From the NCBI GenBank assembly GCA_945910005.1, contig OX246739.1:11568292-11632291 (forward strand): a DNA stretch of 64,000 nt. The letters are read 5' to 3'. Origin of the DNA: Isoperla grammatica (Eukaryota > Arthropoda > Insecta > Plecoptera > Perlodidae). The notes under the pieces were generated by a model, which did no database searches, was not told the origin of the DNA, and was given only the letters and a program-made list of their open reading frames with translations. Positions 36,401-48,400 of this stretch are shown here, one piece after another (within the stretch, counting starts at the first letter, position 1; the number at the start of each line of letters is the position of its first letter). Made by a program: the position numbers and the translations under genes.

Positions 36401-39400
36401 GATCAAAATACACTTTATGATATAGATATCACATAAGAAGCCGATGTTAAATTTCTTAAATTATGTTTTTTTTTTTTATTATTATTATTTAGTTGGTCTT
36501 ATTTTTTTGTATAGATATTTATTTGTATGGGGACACTAATTTCAATCAATATAGCAGTTATTTTAATGCGTTGCCAGCGTCGCCAGCCCAACAACAAGAG
36601 AACCGTGCTATTTAGAGCGACCCGGCACCTCCACCATACCAAACACGTCATAACAAGGTCATTACAAGGTCATAAAAAGGCGATAACAAGGTCATAACAA
36701 GGACCGGTATTTTAGCGAGAAATATTAAAGGCCACCTTGTCATTTTGTTAGTAATCAACACTTACTATTGATAACCCAACAATGAAAGTCTTGGATCTAA
36801 GCAATAGGTCCTATTCGTACAATTTTGTTTCGTTGTAAACATAGCATCAATCCTCAATGCAATTGTCGCCTTTAAATAAAACCACAAAGCTGTATTGTAA
36901 AATAGATTAACATAAATCAAAATATTGCGATGGCAGTTTAGAAATTATTTCTTATAAGAGGTAATTATACATTTTTAGAATGTGTATTTATTTTCATTGA
37001 TAAAAAACTTTTTTTCAAATATTGCTTTATGTCAATTAATGTCAATTTTAATTACTTGAAAATCATTCTTGTAAATCAAACACAAAATAAATTTAAGAAA
37101 AGAAATAGTTCCTAAATATTAAATTGTCGCCTAATATGTAAAAAAATAAAATAAAAATGCATCTATATCCAGCTGCAAGACAAGTCTGTACCATATCCCA
37201 AACCATTCAGCTTCAATACATTTGCCTTCAGCGTTCTTTCACGGTTGTCATTCCACATTTCTCATATCTTCGAGCATTTTCAATGCACAATTTATGCAAT
37301 ATTTTACATTCACCGCAACGACACTCGAAAATTTCATACGACGATTCTTTCCTGTGCATGGATGGATCTCATCGTTTATAGTCTACAGCTTCAAATTGCA
37401 CTTTACAATTTCATTGCTTTAGCTTTTATCGAACGTCTTGTGACTCTACAGCCGGTTTCCATTATATTACCGCTATATTGCAAAGAAACAAAAGTTGCTA
37501 TAACTGGATTATTTCCTCTTGAGTGTCGTGTGTACAAGAAACAAAAGAAAACTAAGTACATGGTAACACCATGTACTTAAAAGCAGTTATTTTTTTTTAT
37601 AGGTCCATGGTAGCATCACAACGTTGCGGCAACCACACAATTCATAGGTTGCACGTACGTCACATCTTTCCGCGTGGCGGCCACATTTGTGATCAAACTT
37701 TGACGTTGCCATAGAGAAACAATTGAAGGCTGTTGTGGTAGAACACAGAAACTCTTAGTTCTTTAATATTTAGCCTGTTTTTTAAATCAAATTTCTATCT
37801 GTGGTAATTCTTTTATTTTTGTGTTACGTATATGTTTACATTTTAAATTCTAAATTAGGCATATTTAATAAATTTGAATATTATTTGCCAATGATCTAGG
37901 ATTGGTCCTCATCAATTATGTCGCAATCATGGCCGCTGTGACGTCACGTGGGAACTATGAATACGCTTGTAGTTCGCATGGAGCGACCTGCTTGTTGCTG
38001 GGCTTGTTCGGCCTTCCTCTTTTCAGTGTCCGCAAACCGAAACTATCTACGTCGACATTTGATTTGATACCCAGTTTTTGGCTCGGCTGTGTTACAGATT
38101 GTTACTCGTACGAGGCTGCTGACCGGTGTGAAGCTACCAACGGGTCGTTGTACCTGCGAGTGTGTTACAACATCACCTTGTGTTACAGACTGTTACTCGT
38201 ACGAGGCTGCTGACCGGTGTGAAGCTACCAACGGGTCGTTGTACCTGCGAGTGTGTTACAACATCACCTTGTGTTACAGACTGTTACTCGTACGAGGCTG
38301 CTGACCGGTGTGAAGCTACCAACGGGTCGTTGTACCTGCGAGTGTGTTACAACATCACCTTGTGTTACAGACTGTTACTCGTACGAGGCTGCTGACCGGT
38401 GTGAAGCTACCAACGGGTCGTTCTACCTGCGAGTGTGTTACAACATCACCTTGTGTTACAGACTGTTACTCGTACGAGGCTGCTGACCGGTGTGAAGCTA
38501 CCAACGGGTCGTTCTACCTGCGAGTGTGTTACAACATCACCTTGTGTTACAGACTGTTACTCGTACGAGGCTGCTGACCGGTGTGAAGCTACCAACGGGT
38601 CGTTCTACGTGCGACTGTGTTACAACATCACCTTGTGTTACAGACTGTTACTCGTACGAGGCTGCTGACCGGTGTGAAGCTACCAACGGGTCGTTCTACC
38701 TGCGAGTGTGTTACAACATCACGGAGGCGATTGCTGACAACATCACACAGTTGATTGAACACGCCGAGAAACGCCCACCTGCAGAGGAATATTTCACGTG
38801 AGACAATCACGCTGCATTTCGCTCACGTTCACGTCATCTTTGACTGATGGTCATTAGTCATTACTGGAACGGTTTTCCTAAGATTTAGGGGTTCAGATTT
38901 AATATTTTGTAACCTCGATAGGTCTTTTCCTTACTCTTTTCCTAGGATCGCTTCCGTTGTCCGTATTAGTAAAAGATCGCCTCTCATAGCCTGGTCTAAG
39001 AATACGTATTAGGGATAAGAGCTAACAAGTTGGTTTCAACTTTCGTCCTAGCTCATGTTGTATTACCACGAGTTAAGAGCGAAGGATACCTCTACGTCAA
39101 AAACCGCAGAAAAGTTTCATTTTTTAATTATATCTCAAGATTGAAACACAAAATCGAAAATCTGAGAAACCATAGCACTGTGGTTTGGTAATTTGGTAAG
39201 CTTAACAGACCGAATGATAAATGAATTTAACGTTATAATCAGTATGACTGTGATAACGATTTCCATTACTAAGAAAATCGTTATCACAGTCACACACATC
39301 ACACGATACAGTTTGCTTTGCATGGCTGTGTGGTACATTGAGAAGAGGTCGAAGGTTGAAACGAACAGAAATAAAAATCGATCGTGACATGATGTGTTTT

Positions 39401-42400
39401 ATTTCACTGAAAAATAATGAGGTGTTCTATTTCATATTCTCACAGACCATTAACGCCGTTCAGTTTTATCATCGTTCAAAAAAATGTTTTCCATTTAATT
39501 GAGCCAATAAGGGAAATTCAAAATACTATACAAAATATCTTATTAGTACCACGATATTACAGAGCCCAATCAACTTTTTTTCTTACACCCAAATGTATTG
39601 TTTTCGTCACGGTAAAGCGGTCCCAACGCAACTACTAACTATAGTCTTATGCAGACTCTTATCTACCCAGTGATGCATTTAGACTTCAGTCACGCAAGAA
39701 TAACTGTAAACCCTACTTCCACTTGCATTTTAACCCCCCCGCCATTAACACACGAACACCAACAACCCGTTGCATCGTTTTGAATTTGTAATAAGAGTTT
39801 GTTCAATGGTTGATAGAATAAGGATTGTTTTGAGTTTGAGATAAATGACGTAGCTAACTCCAGTATACTTACTGTTAGCACAAAATTGCACAGGAAGTAT
39901 TAGTATTTGTGTTTGCAGCAGTAGCAGCCAAGATTAGAATCCTTGTAGTGGTTTTTTAGTGTGGTTGGATATTTGCTGACAGTCGAGGATCAAATTCCGT
40001 GAAATTCACTTCATACCCGAAAAATCACTATAAATTAATTCAGAGATATTTTTGAGTGTTTACGTTAGTACTAAACTAAAACTATTATAAAGTAGAAAGG
40101 GGTTTGGGGGTATATGTTTTTGCCCTATCTTATGTATCAATACGTATGTATATCGTGGTATAATAAAGATTGATTGATTGGTGGTGTTTAACGACGTACT
40201 CGACAGCTACGGTCATATGACGTCTTCCGAAACAGGTCCATCTATATCGCGGGAGTCATCATAAGGGGAGTCCAGCAAGGGAGGGCAGAGCCATGTGGGA
40301 GGAGAAATCTTCAGTGGGACAGTAGGGGGGAAGGGACAGGGTTTCCTTTCGTCGCCTCTTACGACTAGCAGAGTCACTCTGGGCCTATTCTACCCCGGGC
40401 CGAGGTGGGTCTCCTTTCGTCGCCTCTTACGACTAGCAGAGTCACTCTGGGCCTATTCTTCCCCGGGCCCAGACGGGTTGCATAATAAGGAACTTTGGTC
40501 TGCCAATCACGGAATGCCTATGATAATAGAGGTACAAAAAGCCACCAATCCAAGGTGATGTTTGCAAGATTGTGGCTGCAGCTGTAGCTATTGTTTGTAT
40601 GAGTAATGAGTTGACCCACACCAACACTGACCTAGCCCAGACTTCACCGTTGTCGTAGTTCGCTTGGCACAATGCCAGCCAGCCAGCCCCGTTCAATGCA
40701 CGCAAGATCGAGCGGGCCTTTTCACATCCTGGCATGATAAAGCTACAATATCACCGTTATCATTTACACGTAATTACTTGCGAAGGAAAATATCAAAACT
40801 ACAAGATAATTACTATTGATAACAATAGCAATAACAATAAGAAACGCAAGAAGATTGTTCGTTTTTTATTTGAGCATAAAAACAATTTGATGGTTTCAAT
40901 TTTCTGAGTGCGTTGCGTTTAGGCGACCAGACCTACCAATAACAATGAAAATAACAATAAAAATGACCAGCCCGGGTGCTTTACGGTACATGGCGGATAA
41001 CCTCAATAATCGTGATTATTATGATAATATATATAACACAATATTATATATTTTTTTCATTGAAAATTGAATCTTGGTATAGTGGAAAATAAACTAAAAT
41101 CAGGCTGTGTGTTTCAGAAACTACGTCCTGGGTCTCTCGTCTGGGATAGAGGAGACGGGACAAGTTCGAGTGTCATTGGCGTTTTGTCTCCTGTTGGCCT
41201 GGGTAATCGTGTTCCTCTGTCTTTGCAAGGGAGTCAAGTCTTCGGGCAAGGTGAGAACTGTGTGCTGTACTAGCCCCAACGTAACTATAGTCATATCGTA
41301 ATATAAGTAATCCATTTCGGACAACATTTCACGCACTACTCACCCACTGCGTTAAATTTCGGCAACATCATCCGTCGCCATCCTCAGACGCGAGGCAACT
41401 GAGGTACCTCTTGAAGCACGCTAGTGGCGCCCTTCCACGCCCTGTCGACCTCATCGCGAACTACCGACCTCCACATGGCTGGAAGTTCTACACTGGGTGA
41501 CTCATGATGTTTGGGAAATACGTCATAATCACCGCCTCGTTCAACTTCCTTTTTGACGTGTTTTTTTCCTTGAGTACTATTTTAACTTCTTGCCAGATAA
41601 TATTAGTCTTGCAATTAAATAAATGATCCCTAAGCTTGCTAGGATGGTTTTACCCGATACAAGATTTTTATGTTCCTTAACACGCAAGTGGATAATTTCT
41701 TTGCAACTATCCATACATACGTATAGTAGGTCACTTGAAGAGGGGCACACGAGGCAAAAGTTTGTATTATATCCTTACGAAAAATGTATTCATTTACGGT
41801 AATATGGCAATTTTTGAACTTTGGAAATACATTTACTCGGGACCTCGAACTTTAACGGTATGTGGTCACGTGATCGTTGTTGTTTTGTGTACAGTACATC
41901 ATATTATAGGAAATGGGGTAATTTCCGTCCCTCTATAAATATCGATTTACGATGCGACGAGCTCTCGTTCAGTAACACCGTTCGTGTACTTCACGGCCCT
42001 CTTTAACACCGTTCGTGTCGCCAGGTAGTGTACTTCACGGCCCTCTTTAACATCGTTCGTGTCGCCAGGTAGTGTACTTCACGGCCCTATTTAACACAGT
42101 TCGTGTCGCCAGGTCGTGTACTTCACGGCCCTCTTTAACACCGTTCGTATCACCAGGTCGTATACTTCACGGCCCTCTTCCCCTACGTCGTTCTCGTGAT
42201 CCTCTTTGTGCGAGGGGTGACTCTCCCAGGGGCGTCGACGGGCATCCTCTTCTATCTCACCCCGGACTGGAACCGACTGGGAAATGCGCAAGTAAGCAAC
42301 TCTTCCTTTTTCCTTCTTGAAAAACAGAATATCTGAGATAATATTTACGTCGTGTTTCTCAAAGGGTGAGGCGCTAAGCAAATACAAGTGATTTTAGTTG

Positions 42401-45400
42401 TCTACTGTTTATGTAAACCTTGGAGATGCTGACGTCATAGATGAGTGAGCCTTGGCCAACCAAATTGCAGTATTTACAAAAGCCACCCGCTGATTGGTTC
42501 CGACTCACTAAGATATGACGTCGGCATTCACAGGGCTGCTGTGGAGTCACTTTATCTCTAATACCACAATTAGTAGCACACATACTACATTATATACATC
42601 ATACACATTTTCTAGTTGGTATATTATTATTATTTTGATAATTAATGTTGTATTCCGTGTGTTACGATATCATTGCATCCATCAAAAATAATATAGGAAC
42701 GATGGTGATAAAGCGTCAGCAGTTATAAATTAAAGAAAATAAGTACCTATGTAAAACATCAATGAACAATACGATAACAACACAAGACAAATCATATTGA
42801 ATTATAAACTGATAGGTTCACACGACCAGGGACTCACGATCTAAACCAGAGAATTGTTGGTAAAGAAGATATCTTTACTACTCATGAGTTACTTATGTCT
42901 GAGGTAGTGTTCCTAGAGGGAGAAATTCAGGTACAGGTAGTATCCATCCTACATCAAGGATACCGATAGAGGTGGCTCAGCCGTAAGACTCTAATTCGGG
43001 ATGGTCGCCGGTTCGATTCCGGCCACCGGCAGTCCTGACTGAAGTTTTTTCCGAGGTTTTCCTCAGTCGTTAAGTCGAATGCTGGGACTGAGTCATACCT
43101 TCAGCCCTCGGAAATTCCTTTCCAACTATTCCAACACCCTAATATACCTAGTTAGTCACCTGAAGAGGGGCACATCAGGTAAAGCTGGTGTGCACCCTAT
43201 AATAGGGATTCCTACGAAAAATTATGGGATGCCTATGAAGAATGATACTCACTACACAACATATAGCAACACAATTAAAGTTGTGTTATGATCAAACCTG
43301 GAAATCGTGTTCATAATATCGTACAATAACAACCATGTTGATGCAGGTCTGGGGCGACGCGGCGGTACAAATCTTCTTTGCTCTGAGTCCCGCTTGGGGA
43401 GGACTCATAACTCTCGCCTCCTACAACCAGTTCTCTAACAACTGTTACAAGTAAGCTCACTCCCCCTCCTCCCCCCCGTTGAAGAGACAGCTACGAGTGT
43501 ACTAGAGCACACAAGCTGGAAATGTAGTTGTCGTTGATTGTATAGTGACCAGAGTGTGTTTGTTTGTAAGACCGCACTTATATGGTGTGTTTTTGTATAG
43601 ACACATTGATTTGTTTGTGTAGATACAATGATTGTTGTGTTTGTTTTGGGGGACAAGCTGATTGTAATTGTAATGTTTGTGTAGATACATTGATTGTGTG
43701 TTTGTTTTGGGGGACAAGCTGATTGTAATTGTAATGTTTGTGTAGATACAATGATTGTTGTGTTTGTTTTGGGGGACAAGCTGATTGTAATTGTAATGTT
43801 TGTGTAGATACATTGATTGTTGTGTTTGTTTTGAGGGTCAAGCAGATTGTGATTATTAACGTTTGTGTAGAGACACGATGATCGTATTGTAGACGCACTG
43901 GTAGTTGTGTGTGTCTTTACTATACGCACTGATCTTTGTGTATACACGCGAAGTAGAGTTTGTGCTTTTGTAGAGACTCCCTGATTGTCACGTTAGCGTA
44001 GAGTCGAAGACTTATGCTAATAGTTCAATTTGTGTAAAGACGGTTGAGTTTGTGTAGAGACGCGCCGATGGTTGTTTTTGTGTAGAGTCGTGCTGATGGT
44101 TGTGTTTGTGTAGAGACGCGATGATAGTTGTGTTTGTGTAGAGTCACGCTGATGGTTGTGTTTGTGTAGAGGCGCGCTAATGGATGTGTTTGTGTAGAGA
44201 CGCGCTGATGGTTGTGTTTGTGTAGAGTCACGCTGATGGTTGTGTTTGTGTAGAGGCGCGCTAATTGATGTGTTTGTGTAGAGGCGCGCTAATGGATGTG
44301 TTTGTGTAGAGACGCGCTGATGGTTGTGTTTGTGTAGAGTCACGCTGATGGTTGTGTTTGTGTAGAGGCGCGCTAATTGATGTTTGTGTAGAGACGCGCT
44401 GATGGTTGTGTTTGTGTAGAGACACGCTGATGGTTGTGTTTGTGTAGAGACACGCTGATTGTTGTGTTTGTGTAGAGGCGCGCTGATTGTTGTGTTTGTG
44501 TAGAGACGCGCTGATGGTTGTGTTTGTGTAGAGACACGCTGATGGTTGTGTTTGTGTATAGACGCGCTGATTGTTGTGTTTGTGTAGAGACGCGCTGATG
44601 GTTGTGTTTGTGTATGGACGCGCTGATGGTTGTGTTTGTGTAGAGACGCGCTGATTGTTGTGTTTGTGTAGAGACGCGCTGATGGTTGTGTTTGTGTATG
44701 GACGCACTGATGGTTGTGTTTGTGTATGGACGCGCTGATGGTTGTGTTTGTGTAGAGACGCGCTGATCGTGGCCGTGTCAAACATCCTGACCTCCTTATT
44801 CGCCGGGTTGGTCATCTTCTCGGTTATCGGCTTCCTGGCCCACGAGCTCAATGTGGAGGTCAAGAAGGTGGTGGACCAGGGGGCGGGGCTCGCCTTCATC
44901 GTCTACCCGGAAGTAGTTACTCGACTTCCGGTCTCGCCATTGTGGTCACTGCTCTTCTTCGTTATGTTGCTCACCCTTGGGCTAGACTCACAGGTAAAGC
45001 AATCGATATTTTATTTGGTACCTTCTTGTTTTAGTACCTTTTTGTTCTTATCACTATTAGAATATCTAGTGGCTTATTAAAGTGTAGATGATTGTGTAGG
45101 CCGTCATAGCAACGAGGTATTATACACAGTGTGTAATGTCTTCATTGAGTTTTATTTCTTTGTGTTACCTTGGTGTTAATTTTATTCATTTTGTTTGGTT
45201 CTAATGTTCTTGTTCCCCGTATTTTGTCCTAGAGTAAAATGTACAAAGTGGTTGGGGTAAAGAGTCAAACAAATGCGGTCTTTCACACACCGTCTCATCG
45301 CCCGCTTGGCTTAGGGGTAGTAAATGTCCAGAGTAGCTCTGCCTGTCGTAAGGGACAGAGGTCATATGACCTGACGGTGAAATAATCAAATCAATTATTG

Positions 45401-48400
45401 AAAGCAGCGTTTGTAGTCGCACTGTTAATAGTGTGCTCCATTGGAAGGAGATAGACCACTATTCACAGCATAGCTCTCTCTTCCTCTCTTGAGAGTGTTA
45501 ATATTCACTTTGCTTTCAACTCAAAGGCTTACTTAAAGTGAAATGTCTGTGTTCACGATGATGGACTAATTATTGTTGTTGGGAGAAAGTTAATGGATGT
45601 TCAAAACAGTTCTGATACAGTTAGGTAGCGCAAATATAATTAGAACACGAGAAGGATTGTGGGGTGGGAATCCACACTCGGGGAATCCTATATCCGAAGG
45701 TCACGTATCCACTTGAAATCATTGTAGCCGCGTTGTGCAGTCTGTATTCACTTAACTTTGATAATCTCGGATTGGTTACCAACAACCACTACATTAAAAA
45801 TGTATAGTGTTTTCTAACTGGTGCCATCTTTGTTGGGGAGAAAATTAACACCAACCCCGCAAAACGAGAAATGTTTTTCTTAGGTCCAGTCTTACAATGT
45901 CCCAATAACTACTTATTCGTGGAATAGCTCAGTGGCGTAACTAAGGGGGGGGGGGGTTTAGGGGGTTTAAACCCCCGAAACTACATCGAGAATGATTTTA
46001 CTTAATACTACAATTACTTAATACTACATTGTAAGATCCTTAAACCACTTCCGTGTATAACAATCGCAACAAACAACATTGTCATTATATTTATCATACC
46101 ACTTCACTTAGATAAGATTTGTGTTCATCTACAACTAATACACCTTTCGCTCGAACCAGTAAAAGTGAGGGTACCTATAAATAAAAATGCATTAATCTAA
46201 TATTATAATATCATGGTCTGTGAATTAAAATTTCAATAATGTATGTGACTTGTGACCACAATGTTTCACATTATGTTGAGATTATTATTATTATATTGAA
46301 CAACCATAAAACATTAAAAACACAATTTCTATGCCATTCTTATTTAGAACTATTAATACCTACTGTAACACTGTAACTTCAATATAATACAAACAAATGA
46401 GAAGTGGTTCGAGTAGTATTCTTTGAGTCCAAAAGGCACGAAATAATTATAGAAGTGAAAAAAATTTGCGCCTTCGGCGAAATGGCCTCCGGCGGCTGGG
46501 GCTTCGCCCCAGACCCCTGTCAGTCCCCTCATCTCACTTTTCCCTAATAACCCCCCCCGAAATAATTCCTAGTTACGCCACTGGAATAGCTTATTATTTT
46601 CTCCATGGCAACCAACAATCAAAACCCTTGAAATCCTCCAAATAGCTTAATTGCTACAAATAACTTTCTTATTAGGAGACTGTAATACCGGCCTTTATTG
46701 TTGTAATTCGACGTGTGTTATATTATTTATAGTTAGTAGTATAGTTGGTTAATTACAAAATGTATTGACACTTTAAAAAAAGTGATCAAGATTGGTTTTA
46801 CCCGTCACGTTCAGATAATATAGAACTGTCTCGTTTCCAGTTCGCGCTGATGGAAACAGTAACGACGGCGATCCTCGACCGTTTCCCGAACCTTCGCGAC
46901 TTCAAGACGTGGGTTGTGCTGGGGGTGGCTGTGTTCGGATACTTCGGGGGCCTCATCTTCACCACTAACGTGAGTCCATCACAGTGGGTTAAACATCTTC
47001 ATTCACAATCATTCATTCACGGTTTTGTCAGATCAGAGCACTGATTTTAGTTTTCTACACAAGATACAATCACATGAACAGTAACCACGGTAATGATTTA
47101 ACAAAACACATACCAAGTGCGTAAATTTTCGAGAGCCCTTCTCTCTTCTTCAGACTCACACGTACTCTGAGGAAGAGAGCTGACCTCTCGAAAATTTACG
47201 CTTGTTACTAAGGGTATGCATTTGAATTGTGTGGCCATCAAAGCCATTTAATTCAATTTCCAACTGCTTGTATCATTAGTATTGCAAATTCCGCGAAGCT
47301 CATCATAATGGTGATGCACAATTTGTATTGATGTTAAAATATGAATACAATTATTCATAAAGTATGTTCACCAATTGTTCGCCAGTAGATCTCTTCCACC
47401 GGTTGGCAAGCCATAGGCGTCTTTGTTACAGAGCGGCATGTATTGGCTACAGCTAGTGGACAAGTACGCGGCCAATTGGTCTGTTCTCCTGATCGCCATC
47501 GCAGAGTGTGTCCTTATCTCGTGGGTCTACGGCGCTGACAGGTTTCTAGCTGATATCCAGGACATGATCGGACCTCAGTCGCGCGCCTGGATGTTCTTTT
47601 GGAAGTGGATGTGGAAGTTGGTCACCCCTGCGGCTCTGCTGGTAGGTTCGTCTTTTGATACCCATTGAGTACGAAGAATGACATAGCGCAAAAGTGTCAA
47701 CTGAAGACGGCAATTGTGTTGTACGATGCCAGAACCAGAATCTCGAAAACGTCAGACAATATGGCTAACACTATAGCCTTCAATGATGAAATACGTGACG
47801 CAATACTTTATAGTCTATGTTGTTCTATTTATCTTCCATCTTTGTTATCAGTTTAAACCTGAATTATGATGAATTATGTTAGACATTAAATAAATAAATA
47901 ATTGTTGTGGACTAAAATATTAAAAACACTTCAAGCGTATGGTTGTTATATCAACGACCTATTCAATAGGGCATGTATTGTATACTTACAAATAAAAGAG
48001 AGCGAGTTTTAATTCATAAACAATTGTCTCGAAGGTAACATCTGTGGTAAACAGTCTTGGACGTCTACCAATTACAAAAACGAAAAGAAACATCCAAGAA
48101 AAAGAACTAGCTCGACACGTGATGTGCGTTCATAAACCAAAATAGCACGCTCCATAAACTCGGAGAATATCTAAGTTTAGTTGGCATAGACGACATTCTC
48201 GATCCTGTATTTATAGCGGTGTTGAAATGTGTTTGGATTTACTCCCGTTGTCGGAAATTAAGTTATTCGGGGACGCTACATTTCATTTTCTCAAGCTTGA
48301 ACATTGAACTTAATGTTATTTGTTTTGTTTGACATTCTCTACCCCAGTAAATACTATGCATACAAGTGTTCAGCTTCACAAGAAACGTTTTTACTGGGTT

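Larger units (their letters stand above)
30619..38080. other. SLC6 intron 3, non-coding
   Basis: Apart from the entries listed separately, it holds AT-rich unique sequence, poly(G/C) runs at about 32670-32694, 33330-33352 and 34183-34197, and a short aaggtcataac tandem at 36646-36702. No exon was supported here. Confidence 0.6.

Noticed and set aside
37157..37580. Overlapping plus-strand ORFs of 66-111 codons
   Set aside because: AT-rich intron 3 sequence with no domain; three frames are open at once and none has fitting splice phases.
38089..38577. Chain of overlapping 71-77 codon plus-strand ORFs
   Set aside because: Each is one frame-shifted passage through the 91-bp units. Only the part from 38644 joins the SLC6 frame.
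40442..40735. 97-codon minus-strand ORF
   Set aside because: Starts inside a family B repeat and has no family resemblance.
42966..43040. Functional tRNA gene
   Set aside because: It has A-box and B-box-like motifs but no acceptor stem pairing, and is followed by a SINE body and tail.
43435..43947. Minus-strand ORFs with KQTQQS / YNYNQL repeats
   Set aside because: Shadow of the 62-bp intron array.
44017..44899. Minus-strand ORFs of 212-254 codons with [12 protein letters not shown] repeats
   Set aside because: Shadow of the 28-bp array (three units = 84 nt = 28 codons). The real coding strand is plus.
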